Positions 48,851 to 61,327 of a stretch of 64,000 nucleotides of DNA are shown here, in pieces. Source of the DNA: Laguncularia racemosa (lineage: Eukaryota > Streptophyta > Magnoliopsida > Myrtales > Combretaceae); assembly GCA_037954665.1 (NCBI GenBank), contig JBBMOL010000013.1, positions 1,984,001-2,048,000 on the forward strand. Reading direction: 5' to 3'. Position numbers and translations under genes: made by a program. Position 1 is the first letter of the stretch. Each line of letters begins with the position of its first letter. The notes beneath the pieces were generated by a model. It did no database searches and had not been told where the DNA came from. It saw only the letters and a list, made by a program, of their open reading frames with translations.

Positions 48851-50416
48851 CCAAGTCTTCCACATTGTTGACAAACACTAAGAATATTGGTTCGTTTTCA
48901 TGGCATGGTACTAGTGGAACTACTTGAGATGAAGAAGGCTAAAAGATTGGTAATTTCTGACAAGACATAGGTAACATAAATATAAACATTACAATATTGA
49001 AAATACGGTTATAAAGAAAAAACACGAAATTGATATAATACATAATAAAAGAAACAAGAATATTATATAAATAAATACGATTGCATTGTAAACTAATTAT
49101 TAGTATTTCTATTTAATATCATTTTTTTTTTGCACTGAAAAAAAATAAGGCATACACACAATCGTTAACATGAATTGCCATTGAATCAAACCAACTGCAC
49201 TATTACTTTTTATCATAATAAATATTCTTAGTAATAGCTTTTCTCTATGTTAATTTTTACCATAATTGTACCAAATCATTCCATATTGACATACAATCAT
49301 GATTCATTAAAGCTAATTCACCATCTAATTTGGGGTTTTCCAGACTGATTTGATTTGATATTTTAATAGTTCATACGCATATGATGAATCACCACTGAAA
49401 AATAATAACAAATAATAGCAATCAGAGAAAAATTTCACAATATCAATATTTTTCAAGGGATGTGATTATGATATCCTGAATAAATAAAAAAAAAAAAAAA
49501 CCAAAACTTTCTTTTATAGGAAGATACGTATACAATCTTGAAACTAACACCTACTAAACTCTACTACCCTATAAAATACTCGCTTCATGCCTGCCCACTC
49601 AGTTGCGCGACTAGGAAATTAGGAGTACATGCCTGCATTAACAACTCCAAAATTCAGATTCAAAGAACCAAATTCTCAACTTGGCTTCTGTCACTACTTA
49701 GCTGATCCAACATATAAGTAATGCACATTGCACATCAGCAATTAATCAGTTTCAAAATAGCTTGGCCCAGCTCACCTCAGCGCCTGCAGAATTCACAGCT
49801 GTGTGCTACTCACGGTTGTTTCTGCCCAAGTTGAATATTCAAATATTTGAGCCATGGTTGCACAATATATACATTGTTTTTTTAGTACAACCTTGTATCA
49901 CAGCACGCATGTTGATGAAACATATCTTTGCACCTCTAATTCACAAGCCAAACTTTTGAGACTGAAATTGCAAATTTGAGATACTCACATTTAAATTTTC
50001 TCTTCCTTTTTTTTTTGTTTTTTTTTCTTTTTTCCTTCATCAATCTGCTGTACATACGCATCCCAAAATCTGGCATCCGTCTATTTTTGGGATAATTTAT
50101 ATACAAAAATAGGCGAATCCCAAAATCAGTAGCCTATGGTTAGTGGATATACAATTAGAGCATCACTGAAGTCACCCTATCCTCACACTATACCTTTGTT
50201 GTAATATCTGTTCGAAGCTATATAAAAAAAGTGACGATGACTAAAAAACTAAACTGCAAGCAAGTTACCCGAAAGTGTTGTTGCAAATAAGCTTACTCGA
50301 AGTACTGCATAAACAACTATAGCGGTAACCTGGTGCTTGTGAATGCCATCTCACATAAACAGCCTGTACATGGTTGTGTACTAAGTAATACCGAAGATCT
50401 GATGTGAATTTGAACT

Positions 50417-53400
50417 CTATGCATCCTCCACAAAGACTCTGTATAGGAACTCACGGAAGCGTCTTGAATACAGCCTCGGATCAACAGCTGATATTGATGT
50501 AGGATCATATTGGAATGATTTGTATGCGTGCTCAAGCTTTTTGCTAATGTCATAGTCTTGCAATATATCTATTATACCGAAAAAGAGAATAACATCGTAA
50601 ATTTCTCCTGTTGGTTCTCCTACCAGCTGAGGTTCACCTTCGGTTCTCCTCATTGTTAATTCAGCCCGTGCTGGCATACCAATACCCAGTCTAATGGAGG
50701 ACCATCTGCAAATAAATATTAGCACTTCAAGTCATAGAAAAAGAAGCACTGAAATTCATAAGTTCAATGGTCAGATACTGCTAAGGATTTCTATGTAATT
50801 GTGCATCTGGTAGCTAAAACTTAGTGTTTAGTTCACATAATTTTAAAGGATTAGATAGGAAAAACTATCTAGGAGACCAATACATATATGGTTTGCAAAA
50901 TGGGTGTGTACTGAACATAAAGCCCCTTAAAGGATATGACAAAACAAAAAAAATTTGTAACATCTGAAGCCACTATCCAAAATTAAAACTTTTTAGAAAC
51001 CTTCTAAAAAAACTCCCCTATCTTCAAATACATCATTGACCAGACACCATAGAAGGGAACTGTACTGTAATGTACTTGTACTGTGCTATTCTATTCTAGT
51101 AATCAAACACTATTATAATGTACTAAAGTTAACAGAATGCTGTCTTGAAAGTTGAAAATAATTTACATTGCTCTATTACCTATTAGGATCAGTGAGTAGT
51201 TGATCTATTTCCACTCTAGAAAGGCGAGCACTGTTTCCATTGCCTGCAAAAGTTCAACACACAGATCAGCATTCAAAAAATTGTTATAGAAAAGGTTAGT
51301 GATGAAAAAATAGCAAAAAAAGGACAACCTCGAGGAGTTTGAACCACGGAAGGAACAGCCTCTCCCATAGGAGAGTCCTTATTGTATGATATTTGTCGAA
51401 AATGAAGACCAACCAAGAGACTGTAGTCCATTATTCTTTCCTGTTCAAGGAAATCGCAGTCCCTATCCACTTGGCTGCAAAGAAAGAAGTTTTGATTTAG
51501 TGGTGAAGCAAAAAATACAGGCCACAGCGAAAGCACCTTACCATTAAATTTAGAATCCATAACATATTGGTCTGAAAGGTTAAACTTATTAAATCCAGTG
51601 TGGTTTTATATTTATTGGTAAGCACCCTTTCCTCACTGGTAGATTGAGATTTTGATTGAAACTCATTAAGTGGATCGTTTAATTATCTAGGAGTGAAATG
51701 AATACACAGGATTTTAAACTGAAGTCCTGCTCTACTACCATGATAAATTTGAACCACAGTCACTGATCCAAAAGTTTAAACTCATTCAATTTGATGTGGT
51801 TTTATATTTATTGGATAACATCTGTATGTAATGCTTTCTTTAGTTCTATCCAAGTAAGCTGATGGAAATGCAAACTGTCATAACGAGACAAATAGAAAGC
51901 TAACCTGCAGAACTCTCGAAACCAAAGTCTATGCAATCTGAATATAAAATTAAGGTCAAGGTCCTTCAGAGTTGTAGTTGCTTCAATTTCCTCTTCAGGT
52001 TTATCTGTTACACGACCATGTGAAGAGCCTTTTAAGTCAAAGCGCCTGTGGATACTGTACTCCGAACAGAACAGATTGCCCATTATGACGAATCTCACCT
52101 GGCTCATTTTAGTCCAAATCAGCACAACTGTAAAGCATAGACTTTCTGATATTCAGTGAAGTAGTAAAGTTTGATCCTAGATACCTCTAAAACATTACCT
52201 TCTTTTGGTTAGCTCCGGTGAGTTTTACACAATGTAGGCCAAAAAACTTGGTCACTAGGGTGTTTTCAAATGCCCGAACATGATTATAGTAAGCAGGCAG
52301 CATCCTTAAGAGAACCTGCCACACAACAGAGAGTTTTGGTTGGAGTATTCATAACATAATTAATTATTGCAAGCAGAACTTACGAGTAAAAAGTTAGGAA
52401 ATTAAGGAATATTCCAGTGAACTGAAGTTTCATAGTTATCAAATCCTTATCTTCAAATCTCATGAAGCTCCAATTATTAGTGGCTTAGCAACAAGTGAAG
52501 CTGAGAAGTGCAGGGGACAGCTAGCAGTGCTGGTAATAAACTATCATGAAAATGTCCATGAAAAATTAGAAGAGTGGTTTCGGTTTTTAGAGAAGAGGAA
52601 ACCAATCCTCATTTTCCATTTATATTTTTCATAATTGTTAACCAATACTATCGAAAATCACTACTACACCACTAAGCATTAAAACTACTAGTATCTGCAG
52701 CATCTTAATATTACTATGATAATATTTGACAAATGTTGAAAAAAATCTAAACCATACTGTGAGAAACTGTATTGAGATAGCAGAAATTATAAAGGACAAG
52801 TAAAAAATTTGAAAAATAGAGAATGCACTGGTGAAACATAGGAGAACACTAGATCAAGCTTTGGAGATAACTAAGTGAGATATGGAGCTATGCCATGCAT
52901 TCTGAAATTCAACATATCTCGAACTCACCTTCACTTCCGATTTCTTCATAGTTTTTATCATATAGCGGTCATCATTGGTAAGGTAGAAGAAGCTTCCACT
53001 TTTTCCAGGAGATGAAAGCTCTCGAAGGGCATCATTCCCACATATCGAAAGCATGTAATCTGCTGCATCCACCTTGAACAACTTCCTTAGGGCCCTATAC
53101 GTATAAAGCAATATGATGACATAAGCACCAAAATCTATTTTATATAATTTTTTGAAAGCTAATTAATTTTCATGCTTATCACGGACTTCTCAAGAACTGT
53201 AAATCATCAAACTAGTTGTTTGCATATCACAGCTGTTTCATTCCGACTTCATCGTTCTCTTTCAGCCAACATTTTTTTTCATTTTTTATATCGAGCTAAA
53301 GTTCATGATGGTTGAGAATGATTTCTTTATCTCATGTATCTTAACTATTCTGCACCACCATTAAACAAAATTTTGCACACAAAATAAATTGTCTAAGAGG

Positions 53401-54845
53401 AATCACCTGAATACCACAGGGCAGTAATCCTTCCACCTGAATTCACATGATTGGTGAGGTGGAGTATGCTTGGATCCCTCTGGAGGGAACCTAGTCCAAA
53501 ATTTTTCTTTTGGATCAAAAGCCGAAGCCTTCAAATCTAGAGATGTAGCAGGAGCAGGCCTTCCAACCGAATGCCTTGAAGAAAAATGAAAACCTTGTGA
53601 TTGAGAAATGATGGCACTCTTCCTTTGTTTTCATTAAGCAAAAAAAAATTGTAGATGCATAATAGTTATATGGATAAATCAACACTTACAACAGATAGAG
53701 GCAAGTATGGTCTATATATTCCACCTCTCCTTTTTATATGTACCACAAAGACAGACAAGATTGTATACCTACCTGATCCCGAGCTGCAGATTGAGCATTA
53801 AATCATAGTTCCTATGCCCCTTAGAAATAGTCTCCCCCTGTCTCTTGACTGGTTGAATTTTCAATAAACTCCGCCTCGGTGTTGAAGGTACTGCTCTTGG
53901 ATCTGAATATTCTATCTTGAGACCCCTCAATGCCTGATCCACATTAGCACCCTCCCCATCGCAGTCCCAATTAGAATCATACACCCTACCATCAATCGAC
54001 GATCTCCTAGGTTTTGTACTAGCATCATTACCTCTGAAAGGCCTATAAACTGACTGCTTCTGCATAAACTCCGATTCAACAGGAGTACATTCCAGCATCT
54101 TCTGTGAGGGCAAGACCGAAACCTTCTCAACAGGATACACCTTACAATCATTCAACTCGACTGCAAACAACTCCTGAGGATCCCAATCAAGATTCTCCGA
54201 AGCCATAGATCCCGAGGGATAATACGTCCCGTTCTGCTCTTTAGGATCCTTGCTCCAAAAACCAACATAGAAACTCCCATCTGCCCACCTAAAAGTCCCG
54301 TTCCCTTTCGGTAAACCGTTTTCCCAAGTCCCGTCATACCGATTCCCGTTACTCCAAATCAGTGTACCATTCCCATTAATAACCCCATTCTTCCACATCC
54401 CAATATAATGATTGCCATTCCTCCATTGGTACCTTCCGTGACCATCTTGCAAACCTTTTCTCCACTCGCCATCATAATAATCCCCATTAGCAAAACTCTT
54501 GGTACCATGACCATGTTTCAAATTCATAGACCAAGAACCTTTATATGTATCACCACTAGGACCCGTATAAGTACCTATACCATCCATATAACCGTTCATG
54601 AAATCACCTTCATATGTTGCACCACTAGGCCAACAAAACTTGCCTTTCCCATTAGTTTTTCCTTGAAACCATTCACCAACATACATACAGCCATCAGTCC
54701 ACAGATGCTTACCTTGTCCATGAGGCAGGTTATGCTGCCATTGGCCTGTGTAGAAGTCACCATTGGGAAGGACCTTCTCTGCATGGTATGTTGCATCACC
54801 AGAAGTGGTGGTCACGTCATCATCGTCCACGTGTGCAACGGACAT
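50417..54845 (-). CDS. PIP5K6: Phosphatidylinositol 4-phosphate 5-kinase with MORN repeats (PIP5K6-like)
   Basis: Eight exons on the minus strand: 54845-53773, 53574-53407, 53094-52929, 52315-52199, 52098-51905, 51474-51329, 51243-51180, 50705-50417. All junctions are GT-AG and in frame; 738 residues. Residues about 20-200 are eight MORN repeats (for example GDFYTGQWQHNLPHGQGKHLW). A linker ends in GHRNYDLMLNLQLGIR. The kinase domain follows (about 400-738), with GKSGSFFYLT, MIKTMKKSE (catalytic lysine region), RRFDLKGSS, RIMDYSLLVG and the activation loop KKLEHAYKS...PTSISAVDP, ending in RVFVEDA. The enzyme makes PtdIns(4,5)P2 from PtdIns4P at the plasma membrane; MORN repeats affect localisation and regulation. 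The start MSVAHVDDDD and overall layout resemble Arabidopsis PIP5K6 (pollen tube growth, endocytosis); assignment to PIP5K6 rather than 4 or 5 is from memory. All family motifs are intact, so it is probably functional. An overlapping uORF precedes it. Confidence 0.95.
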
Positions 54846-55140
54846 TGTTGTGAAAAATGATGTTTCCTCTTCTCCTTGTTGCTGCTTGTTGTGGTATTCT
54901 TATTGTCGTTTCACAAGAACTCACACCGCCACCATGTTCTCTGTTCATCCCTCTCTTTTTTTCACATTCGTTCTCTCTCTTCACCTTCAACCAAAACAAT
55001 CCGCAATCTCAACCACCCTTTTGCTCCTCTCTCTAAAATCAAAACGGCAGCTTGCTCCCTCTCCTCACCTTCATATACCAATACCCACAATACGAACGCT
55101 GCAAAACTTCTATCCTTTTTCACTTTTATATCAATAAGGG
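54846..55140 (-). promoter_or_regulatory. 5' leader of the PIP5K6-like gene with two uORFs
   Basis: The minus strand upstream of the ATG is purine-rich (GAGAGAG and AAGGAGAAGAGG stretches), typical of a plant leader. Two upstream ATGs occur. One at 54948-54946 starts a 42-codon frame (MNREHGGGVSSC...) that ends with TGA at 54820, inside the main coding region in another frame. A second at 54935-54933 opens a four-codon frame (MVAV). The transcription start is not known, so inclusion in the mRNA is inference. Confidence 0.6.
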
Positions 55141-55150
55141 GACTCCGAGA

Positions 55151-55445
55151 ACAAATGGACAAATCCTAAAGCAATCCAAGTTCAGATTTTCTCTGATTTT
55201 TTTTTAAGGAAAAATATATAGTTTTGGACAAATGGGCAGTTCTTAAAACAACGCAAACTCAGGTCTATATGTGCCTTTTAGGAATATACAGAGTTATGAA
55301 CAAATGGGCTCCTTTTAAATTGATCAAAGATCAGATTTTATATGCTTTTTAAGATATGAATAAATGGGCAATCTCTAAGGCAACGAAAGGTTGGATCTTT
55401 GTGTGCTTTTCGGGACTGATAAGTTATGTTCTGAAATGGGTTTTG
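55151..55445. repeat. Degenerate 60-76-bp tandem array upstream of the PIP5K6-like gene
   Basis: Units open with ACAAATGGRC or a variant at 55151, 55228, 55300, 55360 and about 55433. Each continues with CTTAAARCAACG-like, CAGRTYT-like, TGTGCTTTTYRGG-like and ATATG or TTATG blocks. Strongly diverged but in the same order in units one to four. It lies 300-600 bases before the start codon, in promoter or a leader intron. Confidence 0.7.
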
Positions 55446-58400
55446 GGATTTTTGAGAAGAAATAGAAAGAAAGTGGAGGACTGTTAGATTGGAACGAAAA
55501 AGTCATTTGACAGAGGAAGCACAAAAGCTTTTGTTTGTACTAATGCAATGACTGGCTTTTTTCCTTCGGTTACTAGGATTGCATGTTTTGTTGCTTCTCT
55601 CTCTTCTTTTTTTTTGGGTTGGGGAACAGTTTGAGTTTGGACCAGGAATTGAATTCAAGTTTGGGTTGTTTTGTTTGTTGTGTGTTATCTTAATTCCGGA
55701 TTTAGCTCCCAATCCGACTAATAGACCAAACATTTGGAGGGATGAGGAAAGATGGGTGTGTTGTCTTTGCCATTTTTGGTGTGATAACCTCATCACAAAA
55801 TTTTGACGCAACCCCAACGTTCGTTATTTTTCCTCCTCTTCATTTTTTTTCCTTTCCTCCAATTCATTGCTTCAAATTAGTATAATTTTCAAAAGTTCAT
55901 ATTTTGAGTTGATTACCATTTTAGGGTTCAAAATGTGCCTTTCTAACTTAACAATATTTCATGGAAGTACCATCACATTATAATTAACTTTCATCTTGAG
56001 ATATATGAATTGCCTAATAAGATTATTCGATATATGTTTATATAACATAAAGAGTCATAAAACAGATATTCAACTTATTTTCATACCGAATATCTACATC
56101 CCTGCTCATCCCATTGCTTATAATGGTTTAATGCCCCCTCTCCTTTCCTCTTCCAATAATTAGAAATCCACTCCATTGTGGCATATCATATTACAACCAC
56201 GAATAATGAGACACTTTTTTGCATAGTAATAACACGAGAAGTTTGCTTGGTTCGAATGATTGCATCGAGTAATCAAAAATCAGAAAGTAAAAAAAAAAAA
56301 AAAGAGAGAGAAAAAAAAAAACTAATGAGTTGCTTTTTCATTTCCATGCAGAATGGTTGGAAGATAAAGGTAAAGTTTTGAGATTAGCGAAAAAATGTGA
56401 TATTTTTGTATAATTTAAATCCTTTTGAGTTCATTTTTTCAAATAAGTAGTAGGGTAGAAAAACTTAAATGAAGCTTATAAAGCCATCTTCAAAAGTTAA
56501 GATAAATTATTTAAGAGAGTTCAAATATACTTGAGAACTAATACTATTTTTAGTAAGGAAAGAAGGGAAAAAAAGAGGAAAGAAGAGAGGGGAGTTAGGG
56601 AAAGGAAGCATTTGTTTTGTAAGCTCGAAGAGGAAGTGAAGGGAAATGATAGCTAAAGGACGTTCGACTGCTAAGTGTGTATGGGCTCGCAACCATGGAG
56701 AGGCTGCAAATGATCGAGCTAATATGTGATCAGTTGAGCCATGTTTGTGACCATAATTAACTGAGATGTTACATAGAGGTTTAGGTAGTTTCCGGTTTTG
56801 AGTTTTCATGATGCTGAAATTATTATTTCCTTCGTGGGGTTAAAATGTTTGAGACTTTTTGTAACTCTCTATATGTGTTGTTATGGATATTAGATAAAAA
56901 CTACAAAGGGCTATATAAATTTTATGAGATATAGCCGTGGGAGCATAACTCTAAAGAGTTGTGAAAACTATTGAATCATTCTAGTACGCTTAGGGTTTGT
57001 AGTCTCACCTATGATTTCATGGGATATTTCTTATTAAATCTTATATGTTATACCCTTTTTATTATTTATTTATCTTTTATATATATTTCATTATCTTTAT
57101 CGCACTCTTAATAAAATGGAAAATTTTCTACATTTTTAACAAATACTCATAGGAGAAAAGGTGACAAAGTTACAAATTAAACTTACAAACCTTTTTTCCA
57201 TGAAATTGAACTCTTCATTTTCAACTTTTCAATAATTTTAATTTAAAAATTATTGATTTAGGTTAGTAAGTTTTTTTCTTTTAATTACCTATAATATTAT
57301 TATAATATTATTTTTATTTTTATGATTTCAATCATTAATTATATGTAATAATATTTAAAAAATGACTCTATAAATTTTTTTATAATAATAAGAACAATGG
57401 GATTTCCGTTAACTTAATAATATATTGGGCACTACGTTCTTTTTCTAGGCCCCATGGTGCCGACTTCCAACTGTGAACAATTAAAGGTCAAACCACATAA
57501 ACATGGACCCACAAAAAAGTGCACCTTCGAAACATTAAAAGGTCGACAGTTGTCGCAAGCTAGTCCTAATAAACCTTTATATAATATATATATATGTGTG
57601 TGTATGTATATATCATTCTCTTTATTATATTCAAATACTCAAAACAATCACTAACCTTAATAGAAATGAAATAACATCGCTTTGTTTTGTTTATATTTTC
57701 CTTGGCGATCACTTACCGTATTTGATTTATAAAGGGAAAAAACTTAAAAATTATGTTTTTTTGAATTAGTGTGGTACAAAAATCTCATGCCTAAGCAAAA
57801 TAAAAAGTCTTCTACGTAATTCATAAAATAATTTTTTTATCTTGTAAAAGAGTTTGTACTAAAACATGATACAAGGTGAGTGTTATTCTCTTTTTAGAAA
57901 GAAAGAATTCAAGTATATTCTATTTTATTGGAAATCTAGTATCTAGATAATTAAATTATAAAGACCGTAAGTTATATATTGATGTTGCCCTAGCTTAGTG
58001 CCAAATACTAGGAGACTTGGGCATACTTTCCATGCTTTTAACCCACTGATTTTAACTTAGTTTGTTTTCCTTCTATTCCATTATGTCCTTACTTAGTAAA
58101 ATTTTATTCATTGAAATCCAAATAAAAAATAATAATGAGAAGATATCATTTCGCTGAATTTCAATTTCTTGAAAATGGAGTTATTAGTAGCATGAAGGAT
58201 AATAGAATAAAATTATGGAGATAAAAAACATTATTTAATGTTTCTCCACAAATATGTTTTTGTACATACTGATATCTAGATAAATGAACTTATTATACTT
58301 TTAAGAGTATGGAGCTTTGTAACATAAGTCCGTTGACCATACACGGCCTGCCCAGTTATTCGTTAAGCCTAGGTTAAGCATAACGATTATCAATGTTGAT

Positions 58401-58999
58401 ATGCACAAACCTACGTTGTCAGCTTAGATAAGCCCATGGTTTTGACCTAATTTAAAGTTTAAATAGATTTAAGTTCCTAATTGCCTTCATAAAGTGGAAT
58501 TTAATAACCTAAACATAATGTAACAACAGATTTGAAGCACATTCAATTAATAGAGTCTAACATCTAACTAAAGTCAGCATCAGCAATTAACAGCCCTAAA
58601 ACTAGTGCCAAAATAACTAATTAATTAACGGTCGTGATTCTTTCTATTTTTACTCCTATCAATTTCCTTCTTTTATATGTTATCATGTCCAATAATAAAT
58701 TACTAAAAATATAAAAAAGAAAATAATATTTTGAAAAATTCATCCGTATTCTACAAAATTAATAGTATCGTATCCTTACTATCAACAACTTATTTTATAA
58801 TTAATAAGCTTTATTTTTACTGTTATTTAATAGTAATTTATTATTATAAAAACTATTGATAAGTTTTCATAATGCTATCATATAATTTTCATAAAGCTAT
58901 TTTAAATCTTATTTATTTTTAAATTTCAATAAGCTGAGTCATTGGATTACATTTTTCTTTTTTGTTTTTATATCTTTGCCACTAGATATTCAATAAACT
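55446..58999. other. Promoter-side and intergenic sequence; nothing recognised
   Basis: Includes the distal PIP5K promoter (to about 55840). No protein similarity. The stretch at 56530-56820 is less AT-rich and open for 100 codons on the minus strand but resembles nothing known. A TA/TG microsatellite lies near 57583-57610. Confidence 0.5.
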
Positions 59000-59321
59000 G
59001 TAATTAATAACAGCTGAAATGGATATGAAGAAATCAAATTAATAACAATTTATAAATACCTCATTTTTGCCCCTAATTATTAATAATGATTAATTTACAC
59101 ATTTTTTTTTATTTTCTTCTAATTTAGCAAAAATAGGAAAAAATATTCAAAAAGTAAAATAAATAGGGAAAATATATCAATTTTGGAAAATAATAGTAGA
59201 AATAATAAAAAAAAATTAAAATGATTTTTACAAATTTTTAGAATTTTAAAATAATATAAAAATAATAAAAATTACAACGCATATATACAAATTGCGTTTA
59301 ATAAAAAAATGAGAAAGTGAG

Positions 59322-59395
59322 CTAGCATAGTTGGTCTGAAACACGGACTTGTGTGCGTGCGGGGGGTGCGAGGTTAGGGGATTGAATCGCGAGGG
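59322..59395 (+). mobile_element. tRNA-like A-box/B-box stretch (possible SINE head)
   Basis: TAGCATAGTTGG fits a Pol III A box (TRGYNNARNGG). GGGATTGAATCG about 50 bases later resembles a B box. It lies inside the presumed LTR segment, so it may be nested there or part of it. Confidence 0.35.
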
Positions 59396-59736
59396 AGGCA
59401 AATCCATGTTTTGCAATTTTTTTCTCTCCCCAGAACACGTGTCAACAGCTGATTGGACGACACAAACGCACACGCCGGGCGCGTGTTCTTCTCCTACCTC
59501 TATCCGAGATCGTCGCCGGCAATGGAAAAATCAAATCCAGCCATTTTGATGCGATTTTTTTCACAAATCCACTAAATCTTTAATCAAAATAAAATAAACA
59601 TCATCCAATTGGAATCAAATCGCAACAAAATCAAAGATTTACATGAATCAAGAGCAAATCGGAGATGGGTTTCAACCACAAATCCAATTCATACCTATTG
59701 GAGGAAGTCCGAGCTTATCTAACTTGATTTTTGGTA

Positions 59737-59746
59737 CCTATAAATA
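59737..59746 (+). promoter_or_regulatory. TATA box of the Tat/Ogre-like LTR
   Basis: CCTATAAATA, followed by a purine-rich leader-like stretch; the only strong TATA box in this region. Confidence 0.45.
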
Positions 59747-60938
59747 GAGCACGAGGGGAAGAAGCTAAAGCATGGATAAGAAGAGAGAAAGGAAAGAAAA
59801 TAAGAGAGATCAAAGCTTCACTAGAGTTCCCAAGTCGTGATCGCCTATCACCACTCTCCAAACCACCACTTGGAAAGATTTTTGAAGAAATCCATCACCA
59901 CCATTGGATTACCCACCCTTAGAAAGCTCGAAAGCCGCCTTCAAATGCCTCGGAAAGCCACCGGAACATTGCCGACGAGGACCTCCAGCCTCCGTGATCC
60001 AACCCGACCGATCCGACCCGACTCGCGAACCACACCCATACTCAGGTAAGCCAGATTTTTCCATTTTTTATTTTATTTATTTATTTGTTTCTTTATAGTT
60101 CAAAAAAATAAAATAATAAAATAAAAATAATATTAGGAAAAATGGTAGAATTTATATTAGTTTTTTTTTTGTTTAGTTTAGAATAGATAAAATAATGAAA
60201 ATTATAAAAACATAAAAATAATAAAAATGTTGAAAAATATTAAAAAGAAAAATAAAATATAAATAAATAAAATAAAATAAAAGATAGATAATAAACAATA
60301 AAATGACTAAAAAATAATAAATAAAATAATAAAAGTAGGATTAAATAGAGGAAACTTCCTAATAAAAAAATAATGAGTCATTTTTATCACTTGGAAAATT
60401 TTTCTTAAATAAATCCAAAATTGGTTTTTTTTTTCTCAAATCAAAATTTTTTCAAAAAAATAAAGCCAAAGCTTAGGCTTAGATTTTTTTCTAAAAGTCT
60501 TAAAAATGATATAAACATAAATCCGAGGTATTTTCATAATTAAAATTAATCAACCCACTAAAGCTTTTTATAAAAAGCAAATTACGACTTGTTTGATCCT
60601 AAATAGCAGATACGTAGGCACCCTTATGAGTCAACTCTAAAAAGAATAAAAAAAAATCATTTTTCAAGTTGCTACAATTTGTTTTACATGTATCCAAAAT
60701 AGTAAAAATAAAAATAACAAAAATAAAGGAAAAGACATTAGAATATAGTTTAGATTTCAGAAGAATAAGGTGGTAATTTTAAGGTTTTAATAGATTAGCC
60801 CTCGAGTCTAGAAATTCTGGATTTCTCTTCCTCTTTTTACAAAAATAAAAAGAGAAGTTTTCGTTGACTAGTTGTCCAAATTAGGATTAATCTACTCAAT
60901 TAGTTCTAATTCAATAATCTTCCCCAACTTCAGTTAGG

Positions 60939-60948
60939 TGGCGACTCC
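60939..60948 (+). other. Primer-binding-site-like motif TGGCGACTCC
   Basis: TGG plus CGACTCC directly downstream of the LTR-like end CA (gap of six bases). This matches the form of primer sites reported for Tat/Ogre elements (tRNA-Arg type, from memory). Confidence 0.5.
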
Positions 60949-61327
60949 AAATAAAATAAAGTTTCTAGTTCAAGTCGATGATTTATATTAGATGAGCATA
61001 TGATCTAATATAAATTGGATTAGGAATATAGATGTGGAAAATAAAAAATTAGACTCGACACAATTGAAATCACATTCTTCTTTCAGGAGATGGAAGAAAA
61101 AGTCCAAAAGCTTAAAACGTTAGAGTCAGATTGCCAACGTCTGAGGTAATGTTCAAATTGGTCATAACTTAAATAAAATATCAATTTTTATAGGCTTTGA
61201 ACATATTATATTATACGTCGCTTGTTAGAGACATGTATTTTAAATGAGTAAAAGATTATAAACTTAAAAATAATTTAAAAAAAAAGTTAGACACTCATCA
61301 CTTTCAATAGGAGCTTTAAATCTAAAT
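60949..61327 (+). other. Short stretch after the LTR, with a possible 59-bp exon
   Basis: 61087-61145 is framed by TTTCAG and GTAATG and encodes a charged coiled-coil-like peptide (MEEKVQKLKTLESDCQRLR). The rest is AT-rich. It may be a captured exon or the very start of a retroelement ORF. Confidence 0.25.

Larger units (their letters stand above)
47489..50416. other. Intergenic and presumed PIP5K 3' UTR
   Basis: Between the gypsy LTR and the stop codon of the PIP5K gene (minus strand, so its 3' UTR runs leftwards from 50416). Apart from a possible orphan exon (47837-47941) and a SINE-like head (48660-48850), nothing was recognised. The kinase 3' end is not precisely placed. Confidence 0.5.
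59000..60932 (+). mobile_element. Tat/Ogre-like LTR segment
   Basis: Several phrases in order fit the LTR of a plant Tat/Ogre gypsy element: AAAAATAGGAAAAAATATTC near 59130, a TATA box CCTATAAATA at 59737-59746, and a GC-richer stretch (59760-60050) ending in CTCAGGTAAGCC. The R/U5 phrase TTGTTTGATCCTAAATAGC with ATACGTAGGCACC follows at 60586-60622, then a terminal CA at 60931-60932 and a primer-site-like TGGCGACTCC. The left edge was not found (set roughly at 59000) and no pol follows. The lineage call is from memory of such LTRs. Confidence 0.5.

Noticed and set aside
49762..49959. 65-codon plus-strand frame downstream of the PIP5K gene
   Set aside because: No similarity; lies in the presumed 3' UTR or downstream region of the minus-strand kinase gene.
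54408..54860. 150-codon plus-strand open frame
   Set aside because: It is the antisense shadow of the MORN-repeat exon of the PIP5K6-like gene; the periodic repeat keeps several frames open.
56507..56809. 100-codon minus-strand frame near 56.6 kb
   Set aside because: No known motif; length is compatible with chance in a less AT-rich stretch.
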